From the IMG/VR virus record IMGVR_UViG_3300044972_000947, positions 1-47,025 of that record: 47,025 nucleotides of DNA; one strand, written 5' to 3'. The translations under genes were made by a program, and so were the position numbers. Positions within the stretch are counted from its first letter, which is position 1; each line of letters begins with the position of its first letter. This DNA comes from a virus. Below the pieces are notes generated by a model, which saw nothing but the letters and a program-made list of their open reading frames with translations, made no database searches and was not told where the DNA came from. Below, piece after piece: positions 6,717-14,586 of this stretch.

Positions 6717-7904
6717 ATGTCACACGTAGATCCAATTATTGATAAAATTATTATAGCCCGTGTGGGTCTATTACTTCGTCATCCGTTTTTCGGCAACATG
6801 GCTACCCGTTTGAAAATTCAAGAAGGTACAGAATGGATGGGTACTGCCGCAACGGACGGACGCACTATCTTTTTTAATCGAGAATTTTTTACTCCGCTGT
6901 CAGTTAAGCAAGTTGAGTTTGTTATTGCACACGAAATTCTACATAATGTGTTTGACCACATGGGACGTCGCGAAGGTCGTAATCCACGCATCTTTAACAT
7001 TGCCGCTGACTATTGTGTAAATGGTCAATTGGTACGGGACCGCATTGGCGAACATAATATCGAAGGTATTAAAATCTTCCATGATCCTAAATACTACGGT
7101 ATGGGTGCAGAAGAAGTTTACGACAAAATCTTTGATGAGATGGACGAGGAAGAACTTAATCAGTTGGGACAATTACTCGACGACCACATTGACTGGGGTG
7201 ACAAGGACGGCAAAGATGGTCAGCCTAAGTACAGCAAAGAAGAGTTGAAACAAATTCGTGACGAGATCCGCGAAGCAACAATGCAAGCGGCACAGGCAGC
7301 GGGTGCGGGAAATGTACCTGCAAGTGTTCAACGCATGATTAAAGATCTCACAGAACCTAAAATGAACTGGCGTGAAATTTTGCGTCAGCAAATTCAAAGT
7401 ACTATCAAATACGATTACAGCTTTATGCGTCCTAATCGTAAGGGCTGGCACATGAGTGCAATACTGCCTGGTTCTGCATACGAAGAAACTATTGACATTT
7501 GTGTAGCAATTGACATGAGTGGTTCAATCGGTGACGACCAAGCAAAAGATTTCTTAACAGAAATTAAAGGCATTATGCAAGAGTACAAAGACTTTAAAAT
7601 TAAAGTTTGGTGCTTTGATACTCGAGTATACAACGAACAAGATTTCGATGGATACTCTATGGATGAGTTTGACACTTATGAAGTTATGGGTGGTGGTGGA
7701 ACTGAATTTGATGCCAACTGGGATTACATGAAGGAACATAATATCAATCCTAAAAAGTTTATTATGTTTACAGACGGTTATCCGTATGGCAGCTGGGGCG
7801 ACGAGAACTACTGTGATACAGTGTTCATCATCCACGGAAATAACAGTATTGTTCCACCGTGGGGCGAGTTTGCCTACTACGACATGGCCACAGAAGAAGC
7901 ATGA
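6717..7904 (+). CDS. HExxH metallopeptidase-like protein with VWA/MIDAS domain
   Basis: A two-domain protein of the VWA-like putative metallopeptidase group (DUF2201 type), the usual partner of MoxR ATPases. The N-terminal domain holds the zinc motif HEILH (72-76), with AADYCVNGQLV after it. A charged, helical linker spans about 140-230. The C-terminal VWA domain has a complete metal-ion adhesion site: DMSGS (266-270), GGGGTEF with T329, and FTDG (351-354). I chose the ATG at 6717, with AGGAG nearby, over an in-frame GTG at 6678 that lies inside the promoter hairpin. It is 395 residues, follows moxR and probably works with it, the ATPase acting on VWA-bound clients. Whether the HEILH site cuts protein is unknown. 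Confidence 0.88.
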   Translation: MSHVDPIIDKIIIARVGLLLRHPFFGNMATRLKIQEGTEWMGTAATDGRTIFFNREFFTPLSVKQVEFVIAHEILHNVFDHMGRREGRNPRIFNIAADYCVNGQLVRDRIGEHNIEGIKIFHDPKYYGMGAEEVYDKIFDEMDEEELNQLGQLLDDHIDWGDKDGKDGQPKYSKEELKQIRDEIREATMQAAQAAGAGNVPASVQRMIKDLTEPKMNWREILRQQIQSTIKYDYSFMRPNRKGWHMSAILPGSAYEETIDICVAIDMSGSIGDDQAKDFLTEIKGIMQEYKDFKIKVWCFDTRVYNEQDFDGYSMDEFDTYEVMGGGGTEFDANWDYMKEHNINPKKFIMFTDGYPYGSWGDENYCDTVFIIHGNNSIVPPWGEFAYYDMATEEA

Positions 7905-8188
7905 GTCTAAAGAACGGCAAGCCCAATCCTCTGAATTATTTCGATTTGCGGAGGGTTGAGTTTGCCTGTCCGCATTTCAAATACACACATTTAGATAGAT
8001 ACAATCCCACACTGTATAAAAATATTGACGATTGGATTAAAAAGAATCTCAATAATAGGTATTATATAGGGCAAGGTATTACTGTGGATCGTACAAATAC
8101 CATTGCACACAACACTAAAATAGGCTTTGAAAGTGAAAAGGAACTCAGTTTCTTCACAATTGCCTGTCCGCATTTGCAGACGAGATAA
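7901..8188 (+). CDS. unknown phage protein with two ACPH motifs, 95 aa
   Basis: Not recognised. The ATG overlaps the stop of the VWA gene (ATGA), so it is probably co-translated; an in-frame GTG at 7859 lies inside that gene and was not used. The 95 residues carry ACPHF near the N-terminus (about residue 22) and ACPHL at the C-terminus (about 90), a Cys/His pair repeated at both ends that could bind one metal ion. Between them is a Tyr- and Asn-rich middle (YNPTLYKNIDDWIKKNLNNRYYIGQGI). Its position makes it a candidate third part of the MoxR/VWA unit, by context only. Confidence 0.75.
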   Translation: MSLKNGKPNPLNYFDLRRVEFACPHFKYTHLDRYNPTLYKNIDDWIKKNLNNRYYIGQGITVDRTNTIAHNTKIGFESEKELSFFTIACPHLQTR

Positions 8189-8218
8189 ATTATATACGTA
8201 CTTACTTAAGGAGATATT

Positions 8219-8446
8219 ATGACTGATACTGTACAAGAAAACACGCAAGCTCAAGAAACTGCAACCCAAGAGCCGGCGAACGAATTGAATATCAACGACC
8301 TAAATGCAATGAAAGTTATCATTGATATTGCCAGTTCGCGGGGTGCTTTTAAACCTAACGAAATGACAGCAGTTGGACAAACTTATACTAAGTTAACTGC
8401 ATTCTTGGACCAAGTTGCCAAGCAAGCTGAAGGAGCAAAGAAATAA
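8219..8446 (+). CDS. conserved small T4-type phage protein, 75 aa
   Basis: The function is not known to me. The start has an AAGGAGATATT ribosome site. The N-terminal 25 residues are Gln/Thr/Glu-rich and probably disordered. The rest is a helical domain, NINDLNAMKVIIDIASSRG, then AFKPNEMTAVGQTYTKL. I recognise this pattern as a conserved hypothetical of many aquatic T4-type phages, where it tends to sit near thyX-like and structural genes. Its stop overlaps the next start (TAATG), linking it to the 195-residue protein. Confidence 0.85.
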   Translation: MTDTVQENTQAQETATQEPANELNINDLNAMKVIIDIASSRGAFKPNEMTAVGQTYTKLTAFLDQVAKQAEGAKK

Positions 8447-9033
8447 TGAGTGAATTAAAGCACATTGGTAGGGTCAAAGCTACTAATAAAAAATGTTTAG
8501 TGGCATATCGTACACTACCAGGTGATGCTTACTATTGTCTAATTGTACCAACAGAAAATTTACCAGATGCATATCACGATGCATTGATCAATTTGGTTGA
8601 AAGCCATGCGGGCCAAGATGCGTACGAATTTGCAGAAGCGTTGGATCGTACTCAATTTCCAGATGGAAGTCGCATGCTGCCTGCACTGCACGGAAGTGGA
8701 CGGTTAATCAAAGTAGCAACCGATGCTATCGAAATGACTCCGACACTATCATATAGTATTCCGTTATCTGAGTTAAATCAAATAATTGCAGAACAACGTG
8801 GAATTCCAGTCGATGAACTTTCTGTACAACCAAGTTTAGCAGAAGGTAAACGTACACGAGATCTCGGTGAGCCAGTAGTTGCAGAAGCTGTTACAACTCC
8901 AGTCACTGCTACAATTGCATTGACACCAGATGCACAGGCTAAAGAGTATCGTTCCAGGGCTGATAAATTGTCCAAGGAAGCGGCATCATTTAGACGCATG
9001 GCTGAAGAGCTAGTACCCACAACAAAAAAATGA
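8446..9033 (+). CDS. conserved phage protein, 195 aa
   Basis: The function is not known to me. It starts in a TAATG overlap with the previous gene. The N-terminal 100 residues look like a folded alpha/beta domain (HIGRVKATNKKCLVAYRTLPGDAYYCLIVPTE is its outline), with LPDAYHDALINLVES and an FPDGSRMLPALHGSGRL loop. A Thr/Ala/Pro-rich linker (about 150-165) leads to a C-terminal helix (KEYRSRADKLSKEAASFRRM), probably a coiled coil. I recall related proteins in aquatic T4-type phages, where a virion or assembly role has been suspected. It overlaps the next gene by 4 bases. Confidence 0.84.
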   Translation: MSELKHIGRVKATNKKCLVAYRTLPGDAYYCLIVPTENLPDAYHDALINLVESHAGQDAYEFAEALDRTQFPDGSRMLPALHGSGRLIKVATDAIEMTPTLSYSIPLSELNQIIAEQRGIPVDELSVQPSLAEGKRTRDLGEPVVAEAVTTPVTATIALTPDAQAKEYRSRADKLSKEAASFRRMAEELVPTTKK

Positions 9034-9350
9034 CGTCTCAGGGAAGAATTCTTCCCAAGGATGTCATCGATCATTGGCCCGAGGTATTTGGTGATATAAA
9101 ACTTAATGTACTGCCAATAAGTTATTTGAATGCAGTACTAGTCAATTTTAAAGATGGGAAAACTTGGGAAATCCGTGTGACTCCGCAAACTAGAAAAGCT
9201 GGTTGGGAATCTTTTGAAAAATCGTTATCTGAACTAGTAAAGAGCTACGAAGATAAAATTGACAATGTTGATTTCAAATTAGATACCGAAAAAGTTAAAA
9301 AAGACATTAAAAAATCTACCGATAAATTCTTAAAGAAAAAGAAGCTATAA
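9030..9350 (+). CDS. conserved T4-type phage protein, 106 aa
   Basis: The start overlaps the previous stop (ATGA). The first 50 residues (GRILPKDVIDHWPEVFGDI, then LNVLPISYLNAVLVNFKDGK) match a conserved hypothetical that I recall from cyanophages and pelagiphages of the T4 group; it has no assigned function there. The C-terminal half is lysine-rich and helical (EDKIDNVDFKLDTEKVKK, ending KKKKL), suggesting contact with nucleic acid or an acidic partner. It is the last gene before thyX, with a 3-base gap. Confidence 0.85.
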   Translation: MTSQGRILPKDVIDHWPEVFGDIKLNVLPISYLNAVLVNFKDGKTWEIRVTPQTRKAGWESFEKSLSELVKSYEDKIDNVDFKLDTEKVKKDIKKSTDKFLKKKKL

Positions 9351-9353
9351 ATA

Positions 9354-10016
9354 ATGAATGTTCAGTTATTATCCTATTCACAGCCAACACCAGAATTTAA
9401 AAATCTTGGTATCTCAGATGCACAGGAACTCATTGCGTATTGCGCCCGTGTCAGCAATCCAAGCAATCAACTCAACACAGACACATCCGAAAAACTTATC
9501 CGATACTTGGTCAAACACCAACACTGGAGCCCACTTGAAATGGTCAGTGCCTGTATCGAAATTACCACAACCAGAGACATTGCCCGACAAATACTCCGAC
9601 ACAGAAGTTTCAGTTTCCAAGAGTTCTCTCAACGCTATGCTGACCCAACAAAAGATCTCAATTTTGTCACAAGAGAAGCTAGACTTCAAGACCCCAAAAA
9701 CAGACAGAACAGCGTTGAAGTGGATGATACATTGTTACAAAATGAATGGTATCGAGCTCAACAACGAGTCATCTATGCCGCTAAACGTGAATACGAATGG
9801 GCTATCGCTAATGGCATAGCCAAAGAACAAGCCCGTGCAGTATTACCCGAAGGGCTTATTGAAAGCCGTTTATATATGAATGGTACCCTACGTAGTTGGA
9901 TTCATTTTATTGAATTACGCAGTGCAAATGGTACTCAGAAAGAGCACCAAGAAGTGGCAATTGCCTGTGCCAAGGCAATTGCCACTGTATTTCCAATGGC
10001 TGCTGATCTTACTTAA
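9354..10016 (+). CDS. thyX: flavin-dependent thymidylate synthase ThyX
   Basis: ThyX methylates dUMP to dTMP using methylenetetrahydrofolate, NADPH and FAD, supplying thymidine for phage DNA. The signature RHRSFSFQEFSQRY (82-95) is a clear form of the ThyX motif RHRxxSxxExSxRY. The C-terminal ARAVLPEGLIESRLYMNGTL region, with its Arg and Asn substrate contacts, is also present. The 220-residue length is that of a full enzyme. The ribosome site is weak (an A/G-rich stretch) and only three bases separate it from the previous stop. The 3' end overlaps the convergent minus-strand gene by 8 bases and contains a perfect 13-bp inverted repeat. Confidence 0.95.
   Translation: MNVQLLSYSQPTPEFKNLGISDAQELIAYCARVSNPSNQLNTDTSEKLIRYLVKHQHWSPLEMVSACIEITTTRDIARQILRHRSFSFQEFSQRYADPTKDLNFVTREARLQDPKNRQNSVEVDDTLLQNEWYRAQQRVIYAAKREYEWAIANGIAKEQARAVLPEGLIESRLYMNGTLRSWIHFIELRSANGTQKEHQEVAIACAKAIATVFPMAADLT
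9953..9986 (+). repeat. perfect 13-bp inverted repeat inside the end of thyX
   Basis: AGTGGCAATTGCC (9953-9965) and GGCAATTGCCACT (9974-9986) are exact reverse complements with an 8-base loop. Each arm contains the palindrome GGCAATTGCC. It encodes part of the ThyX C-terminal helix (about EVAIACAKAIATV). With two convergent genes overlapping just downstream, it may serve as a terminator or block to read-through. No T-run follows. Confidence 0.7.
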
Positions 10017-11379
10017 AAGTCTCCGGAGGGTGAGTTTCTATGTGGTAATAGAATTCACCCTCTAGCCACGAGTCGTCTTCAATCTTGGCATAGTTGGCAG
10101 GATCATTCTTATAAGTTTCTCCAAACCATTTACCTGCACTTGCCCCACCACGTGAATATTCATTGTGGCCTTTATACAATAATTCTTGCATTTTATCAGC
10201 ATCGACTATATCGCACTTTGATATCTCTGCACTTTCTCGAAATCCACTAATCCAGTACGACATTGAATCAATACTAGTAGTAGTAGGATCTTTTAAATCT
10301 TTAAAAGTCTCAACCGGAGGAAACATTTCAACATGTTGATTAAATTGTATTTCTAACCATTCATAATCGTTGATCTTAGACAATGCTCCTGGATCCTCTT
10401 TGTATGTTTTTCCATACCACTGTCCTGCACTCGCACCACCTTTTGCATATTCTCCGAATTCAGAGTTGCCACCTTGATAAAGCCAGGTGTTCAATCTAAC
10501 TTGAGATTCTGCCAATTCATCACCACGAATCACACCGCTACTTAATTTTACGCATTCTCTAAATGCACTACGCCATGTATTAAAAGGGCTTGTGTTAAAT
10601 TTAGTAATATTTGAAACAGTGGGCATAATTTTAAATTTACTGGAAATACTAGTAGTCATGTCAGTACTGTTAACATCGAGATTTAGTGTCAATTCACGGG
10701 GCAATAATTTTACTCCACCATTACCGTATTCTAATCCATTTACAGGGTTTTGACTACGCCACACGTGGACAATATCATTTTCTTTTTCAGACAACATAGA
10801 ATTAAATCTAAATTGAGGATTAATAATAGCATCGGCATCAACTACCCAAAACATATTAGTAGTTGCTACTTCGGCGGCGGCGATGTGTGCTTGATGAATT
10901 CCCTTGACACCGTCAACTCTATGAATATCGTTATGCTGAACACCAGCATGCCTTATTAATTTTTCGTAATTTTCATCTGCATATTCTTCGTTATATGCAA
11001 TAAACACAATGTCATAATACTTGGTGTGACTTGCTATTGTATTCATTTTTATCATACCTGAAAAGAATCTATTTTCTATTTCTTTATCAGTCACTTCTTT
11101 ATCTTTAGGAAACAATCCTACAGATGGCAAATTGCGGTCAGCACTATTTGGCCAAATATGAACATATTTTTCTTCGTGTACTGGAGGACGATAATCAAAG
11201 TTAAAATTTATGTCCACTACTACATCGGGCCAGATTGCCCAGAATAACTTAGTTGTAGATTTTTTCTGTGCGTCTCTAAACGACTCAGCAGTCTTTGCAA
11301 ATGGCCAAGATTGTTTTAGTCTGTTAAAATCCAATTCAGAACTTTTATTATTTCGACTGATAAAAATAATATCGTACAT
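10009..11379 (-). CDS. multidomain glycosyltransferase-like protein with duplicated modules
   Basis: The 456-residue protein starts with two related alpha/beta domains. The first (YDIIFISRNN, about 1-100) seems degenerate, with WPD where the second has a DxD. The second (YYDIVFIAYNEEYADENYEKL, about 120-270) has VDADAI, a DxD-like metal site, and YGNGGVKL. The C-terminus has two copies of a module of about 95 residues (roughly 270-365 and 370-456), with FREC/FRES, GGASAGxWxGxTYKxDP, a WLE segment and PPxETFK. The fold recalls GT-A glycosyltransferases and I recall similar proteins in aquatic phages; the sugar and acceptor are unknown. It starts at a TAATG overlap with the upstream gene and ends overlapping thyX. 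Confidence 0.75.
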   Translation of the reverse strand: MYDIIFISRNNKSSELDFNRLKQSWPFAKTAESFRDAQKKSTTKLFWAIWPDVVVDINFNFDYRPPVHEEKYVHIWPNSADRNLPSVGLFPKDKEVTDKEIENRFFSGMIKMNTIASHTKYYDIVFIAYNEEYADENYEKLIRHAGVQHNDIHRVDGVKGIHQAHIAAAEVATTNMFWVVDADAIINPQFRFNSMLSEKENDIVHVWRSQNPVNGLEYGNGGVKLLPRELTLNLDVNSTDMTTSISSKFKIMPTVSNITKFNTSPFNTWRSAFRECVKLSSGVIRGDELAESQVRLNTWLYQGGNSEFGEYAKGGASAGQWYGKTYKEDPGALSKINDYEWLEIQFNQHVEMFPPVETFKDLKDPTTTSIDSMSYWISGFRESAEISKCDIVDADKMQELLYKGHNEYSRGGASAGKWFGETYKNDPANYAKIEDDSWLEGEFYYHIETHPPETFK

Positions 11380-12278
11380 TATCGTTTCCTTATAATTCGG
11401 GGTGTATTGTTAAACACAGTTTTAAAAAATTTACTACCGTTTGCATCAACATTACTAAGCTCTAATTTACATTCGTGAATTAAAGTTTCTCCTAAGCCCA
11501 TGATTTCATAGGGCAACATTTCGTCCGTAATCTTGCTGTATTTTTCTTCCCACTCTTTTGTGAGCCAATCAAAATCACGGACATTGCTGTAATCCCAATC
11601 AGTGCAATTGGTAAGATAAGCACCTTCCCTAGCACCATACATGCTCCATAACCCATTAGTAACATCAGCACCAATATTACACCACACCAGCAATCTGTGA
11701 TAATTTTGCCACCATATTGTTTTAAGATCAGGAACTTTGGCTCCTTGATCCAGTGACATTTTTACACCCTCACGGAAGCCGGCACGCCATGCTTGGAAAG
11801 GAGTGGCATTGGTAAAGCTCTCGCTGTAGTTTTCATTAAACTGATAATACTTGTCATCAAAGCAAAATTCAACTAATCCTTTTGTATCGTTAGCATCGGA
11901 GTTTTCATGTGTTTTCATCTCATTAACAAACTTAGGTGTCCACATTTTAAGTCCACCGTTTCCGTACATGAGGTCATTAACATGTACTTTGCCACACCAA
12001 CTGAATACATGGTTAGGCGTTAATCCAAGTTTGTTTATGTCTATTTCAACTTCTAAAAATTTTGGATCAACAATATTATCGCCATCTACTGTGACAAAAT
12101 ATTCAGTTTCGCATTTGGCAGCACATGCCTTGTGTGCGGCATCACTGCCTTTGACTCCATGCACACGCTTGGCCCAGGGTACTTTAGCAACTAGATCTGC
12201 ATAATGCTTTTCAGCATTGGGCTCATCGTAACTTAGAAATATAATATCCTGATCTATAATTTTTATTGTTTTGCTCAT
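11379..12278 (-). CDS. glycosyltransferase-like protein, paralogue of its downstream neighbour
   Basis: A 299-residue protein with one copy of the domain seen twice in the next gene: DIIFLSYDEPNAEKHYADL, then RVHGVKGSDAAHKACAAKC, TVDGDNIVDPKF (the DxD-like site) and LMYGNGGLKMW. The C-terminal part has FQAWRAGFREGVKM and YGAREGAYL, a single diverged copy of the neighbour's repeated C-terminal module. That makes the two genes products of duplication. A GT-A-like glycosyltransferase is the best guess; virion proteins are possible acceptors, without direct evidence. The start overlaps the preceding gene by 4 bases. Confidence 0.76.
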   Translation of the reverse strand: MSKTIKIIDQDIIFLSYDEPNAEKHYADLVAKVPWAKRVHGVKGSDAAHKACAAKCETEYFVTVDGDNIVDPKFLEVEIDINKLGLTPNHVFSWCGKVHVNDLMYGNGGLKMWTPKFVNEMKTHENSDANDTKGLVEFCFDDKYYQFNENYSESFTNATPFQAWRAGFREGVKMSLDQGAKVPDLKTIWWQNYHRLLVWCNIGADVTNGLWSMYGAREGAYLTNCTDWDYSNVRDFDWLTKEWEEKYSKITDEMLPYEIMGLGETLIHECKLELSNVDANGSKFFKTVFNNTPRIIRKR

Positions 12279-12913
12279 TCTTCAGTTTTCTTCCAAATTG
12301 TTAATCCGTATGATGAAAATAAGGATTTAGTAGATATTGAAATTTTATCTATTTTTTCTTCTACACTACTTGTAAAGGGAACGCACACTTTATCCAATAC
12401 TAAATCTTTTATGTTAATAGTAATTGTTCTAACTAAAAAGTCAAAGTCAGTTTCTAATGTAATGAAAAAAGTCAATGTCTCCATGGAATACTTATTATCA
12501 TAATACTGTTGTCTAACTTTATCTGATATTAAGAAAATCCACATGCTTTCGTTTGGACTCCAGTGTACTGTTAATTCTGTCTTTTTATTGGGCTTGGCAG
12601 TAATCCATTCAAACATATTGTTTTTAAAAAACAACTCCTGTTGCATTCTAGGAACAATCTCCAATCCCGATTCACTATCAGGATTCTTTGTTCTTGTTAC
12701 TGCCCAATCTTTAAATTGTTCTACTCCCGTTACAAACTTTTCATATAAAGGATAATCTATCACAATCCCTTGTTCATATTGACTGTTTTCTTCGTTTGAA
12801 ATAGCCAATATGTCGCCAGTCTTAATATCAAAATAGCATCTATAAGTTTGTACCGCAGGAGCCATTGCGGCTGCAATTTCTTCGGGGCTAAGGCAATCTT
12901 CAATATCTTCCAT
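12275..12913 (-). CDS. unknown phage protein, 212 aa
   Basis: Not recognised by function. It starts MEDIEDCLSPEEIAAAM, followed by YRCYFDIKTGDILAISNEEN, a pattern I recall from conserved hypotheticals in the glycosyltransferase cassettes of aquatic phages. The middle and C-terminal parts are beta-rich (ELTVHWSPNESMWIFLIS, then TLTFFITLETDFDFLVRTITINI), giving it the look of a beta-sandwich. There is no catalytic motif or membrane segment. It overlaps both neighbours (4 and 14 bases), so it belongs to the same operon. Confidence 0.8.
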   Translation of the reverse strand: MEDIEDCLSPEEIAAAMAPAVQTYRCYFDIKTGDILAISNEENSQYEQGIVIDYPLYEKFVTGVEQFKDWAVTRTKNPDSESGLEIVPRMQQELFFKNNMFEWITAKPNKKTELTVHWSPNESMWIFLISDKVRQQYYDNKYSMETLTFFITLETDFDFLVRTITINIKDLVLDKVCVPFTSSVEEKIDKISISTKSLFSSYGLTIWKKTEE

Positions 12914-13745
12914 CTGCTAATTCCTTTAATCTATCAAGTATGCTGTCTGTTAAGAAATTCTTTTCTACATAATGAAATAATGCAGGCTGTTTAATGTTGC
13001 CAACAATCAAGTTTCCTTTAGATGTCAATACATAAGGAACAGTATCTTGCCAACTTACTGGCGATATCGGCCAGGCTTGCAACGGTGTTTTCATATGTAT
13101 AAAATGCAAAGGAGAATTAGTATCAAACATGTCATCTTGCATACCGGACAGTTCAATTGCAATAGCACTGGCTAAATCCATACTTAACCAAGGCTGATAA
13201 TCTACAGGTGCGAATTCAGAATAGGCCCATTCCCAGTTATTACATATAAATTCTAGTGCTTTATAAAAAACAAGACTTTCGTCGCATTTCTTAAAGTAAT
13301 GTAATGCATAATATGGGTTAGATAAATTATTGGAAATAAATGCTTTACGATGCACAGTATCTACAATTGTTTCCAATTTGTAATTTTTAATAGTAGAGCA
13401 AAATCTAATATTAAAATGCTCACAATAATTCCACCAAGAAGAAATGTCATCCAATAACAACATATCTGTATCTAAGATAATAGTTTCATCGTAAGGGCTT
13501 GCATGATATAATTTCCAGCGATTCTCAACTTTCCATTTTGTATCAGCAGCGTCGTCATTTCCCGGAATTGGAATAATTTGATCAAATACAGATTTGTATT
13601 TTTTTGGAACTTTATCATTGGTTACCAACGATATCATCGATACAGTGGTCTGACTATATTTGATCGACAATGCCAATGCATATGCCTGTTTGACGTAGTC
13701 AACAGTATCTGTATTTTGTGCGAGTACTAAGAAACCTTTAGACAC
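12900..13745 (-). CDS. glycosyltransferase-like protein (GT-A type), 281 aa
   Basis: The likely start is a GTG at 13745 (MSKGFLVLAQNTDTVDYVK), five bases after a perfect GGAGG. The longer readings from ATG 13757 or TTG 13760 have no such site. The N-terminal domain resembles nucleotide-sugar-using GT-A enzymes (GT8-like): LAQNTDTVDYVKQAYALALS, then FDQIIPIPG, WKLYHASPYDETIILDTDMLLL with a DxD at about residues 93-95. A Trp-rich C-terminal half follows. It is a paralogue of the next upstream gene. The acceptor is unknown; phage protein or DNA glycosylation and host surface change are all possible. Confidence 0.8.
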   Translation of the reverse strand: MSKGFLVLAQNTDTVDYVKQAYALALSIKYSQTTVSMISLVTNDKVPKKYKSVFDQIIPIPGNDDAADTKWKVENRWKLYHASPYDETIILDTDMLLLDDISSWWNYCEHFNIRFCSTIKNYKLETIVDTVHRKAFISNNLSNPYYALHYFKKCDESLVFYKALEFICNNWEWAYSEFAPVDYQPWLSMDLASAIAIELSGMQDDMFDTNSPLHFIHMKTPLQAWPISPVSWQDTVPYVLTSKGNLIVGNIKQPALFHYVEKNFLTDSILDRLKELADGRY

Positions 13746-14586
13746 CTGTGCCTCCATCAATAAAACGACTTAAACTGGCTTTATTCATAACGTGGATATC
13801 AATACCACTTGTTTTTGCCGCAGTGTATTCTCCAAGATAATCTTGTTTTTCCACAAGAAATTTTAAAGTAGTATCATCGAGTGTGACAAGAATATCACGG
13901 TCAGTAGAGTAGATCATTTTTCCAGGCAATTCATCCGCAAACGTACCATTGGTTTTGCCGTTCATAATGTGTATAGCAATGCTAAAAGCAAAATCATTTC
14001 TAAACGTGGGAGATTCGATACTGTACAAAGTTCTAAAATAATTCCAATTTAATTTTATGTATTCAATTAAATCAAAAAATGTTTTCATAATTGGATTCTT
14101 TTCAAATATAAATGTAGTGGCCCAATAAAATGGAATTGAGTACGGATTAATTCTAAGGTATTCTTTATTTGTACGCCAATTAGAAATATCTAAACTGTCT
14201 TTGTATATTTGTAAATTTGCATCGTGTGTTAATGCACCTGCAAGTACTGATGAATTAATTATATAATCACTGTCAATTACAAGTGTTCTGTCATACGGAG
14301 TTAAATCATATACCTGGCTTCTTGATAGATTTTTCCAATCGAGAATTTTAGAAGATAACGATCCGTCATTAAATCTGCGTGTATGGAATGCCGCACTATC
14401 GGGTATCTCAATTACTTGTTCAAATATATGATCAGGTTGGCTTTCTAATAACCAGCTTTTACTGTCTGTAATTACAGATACTGGAATTTTTAAAAATTTA
14501 TCGATCCGTGTGGCAGCAAACACTGCCATTTTGACATAATCGATTGCAGAATTATTCTGGGCAAATATTACTGCTCCGCAGTTCAT
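13738..14586 (-). CDS. glycosyltransferase-like protein, paralogue of downstream gene
   Basis: A 282-residue relative of the following gene with the same order of elements: GAVIFAQNNSAIDYVKMAVFAA, then HIFEQVIEIP, then LTPYDRTLVIDSDYIINS, where IDSD supplies the DxD-like metal site. A central helical region with PFYWATTFIFEKNP and a C-terminal beta part follow. It begins in an ATGA overlap with the upstream small gene and overlaps the next by 8 bases. The family (GT-A-like) is probable; substrate and target cannot be told from the sequence. Confidence 0.8.
   Translation of the reverse strand: MNCGAVIFAQNNSAIDYVKMAVFAATRIDKFLKIPVSVITDSKSWLLESQPDHIFEQVIEIPDSAAFHTRRFNDGSLSSKILDWKNLSRSQVYDLTPYDRTLVIDSDYIINSSVLAGALTHDANLQIYKDSLDISNWRTNKEYLRINPYSIPFYWATTFIFEKNPIMKTFFDLIEYIKLNWNYFRTLYSIESPTFRNDFAFSIAIHIMNGKTNGTFADELPGKMIYSTDRDILVTLDDTTLKFLVEKQDYLGEYTAAKTSGIDIHVMNKASLSRFIDGGTGV

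Noticed and set aside
9346-9353. Perfect T4 late box TATAAATA on the + strand before thyX
   Set aside because: It ends one base before the thyX ATG, so a late transcript would begin inside the gene and lack the start codon. It also lacks the AAACT element. Part of it is the stop codon of the previous gene.
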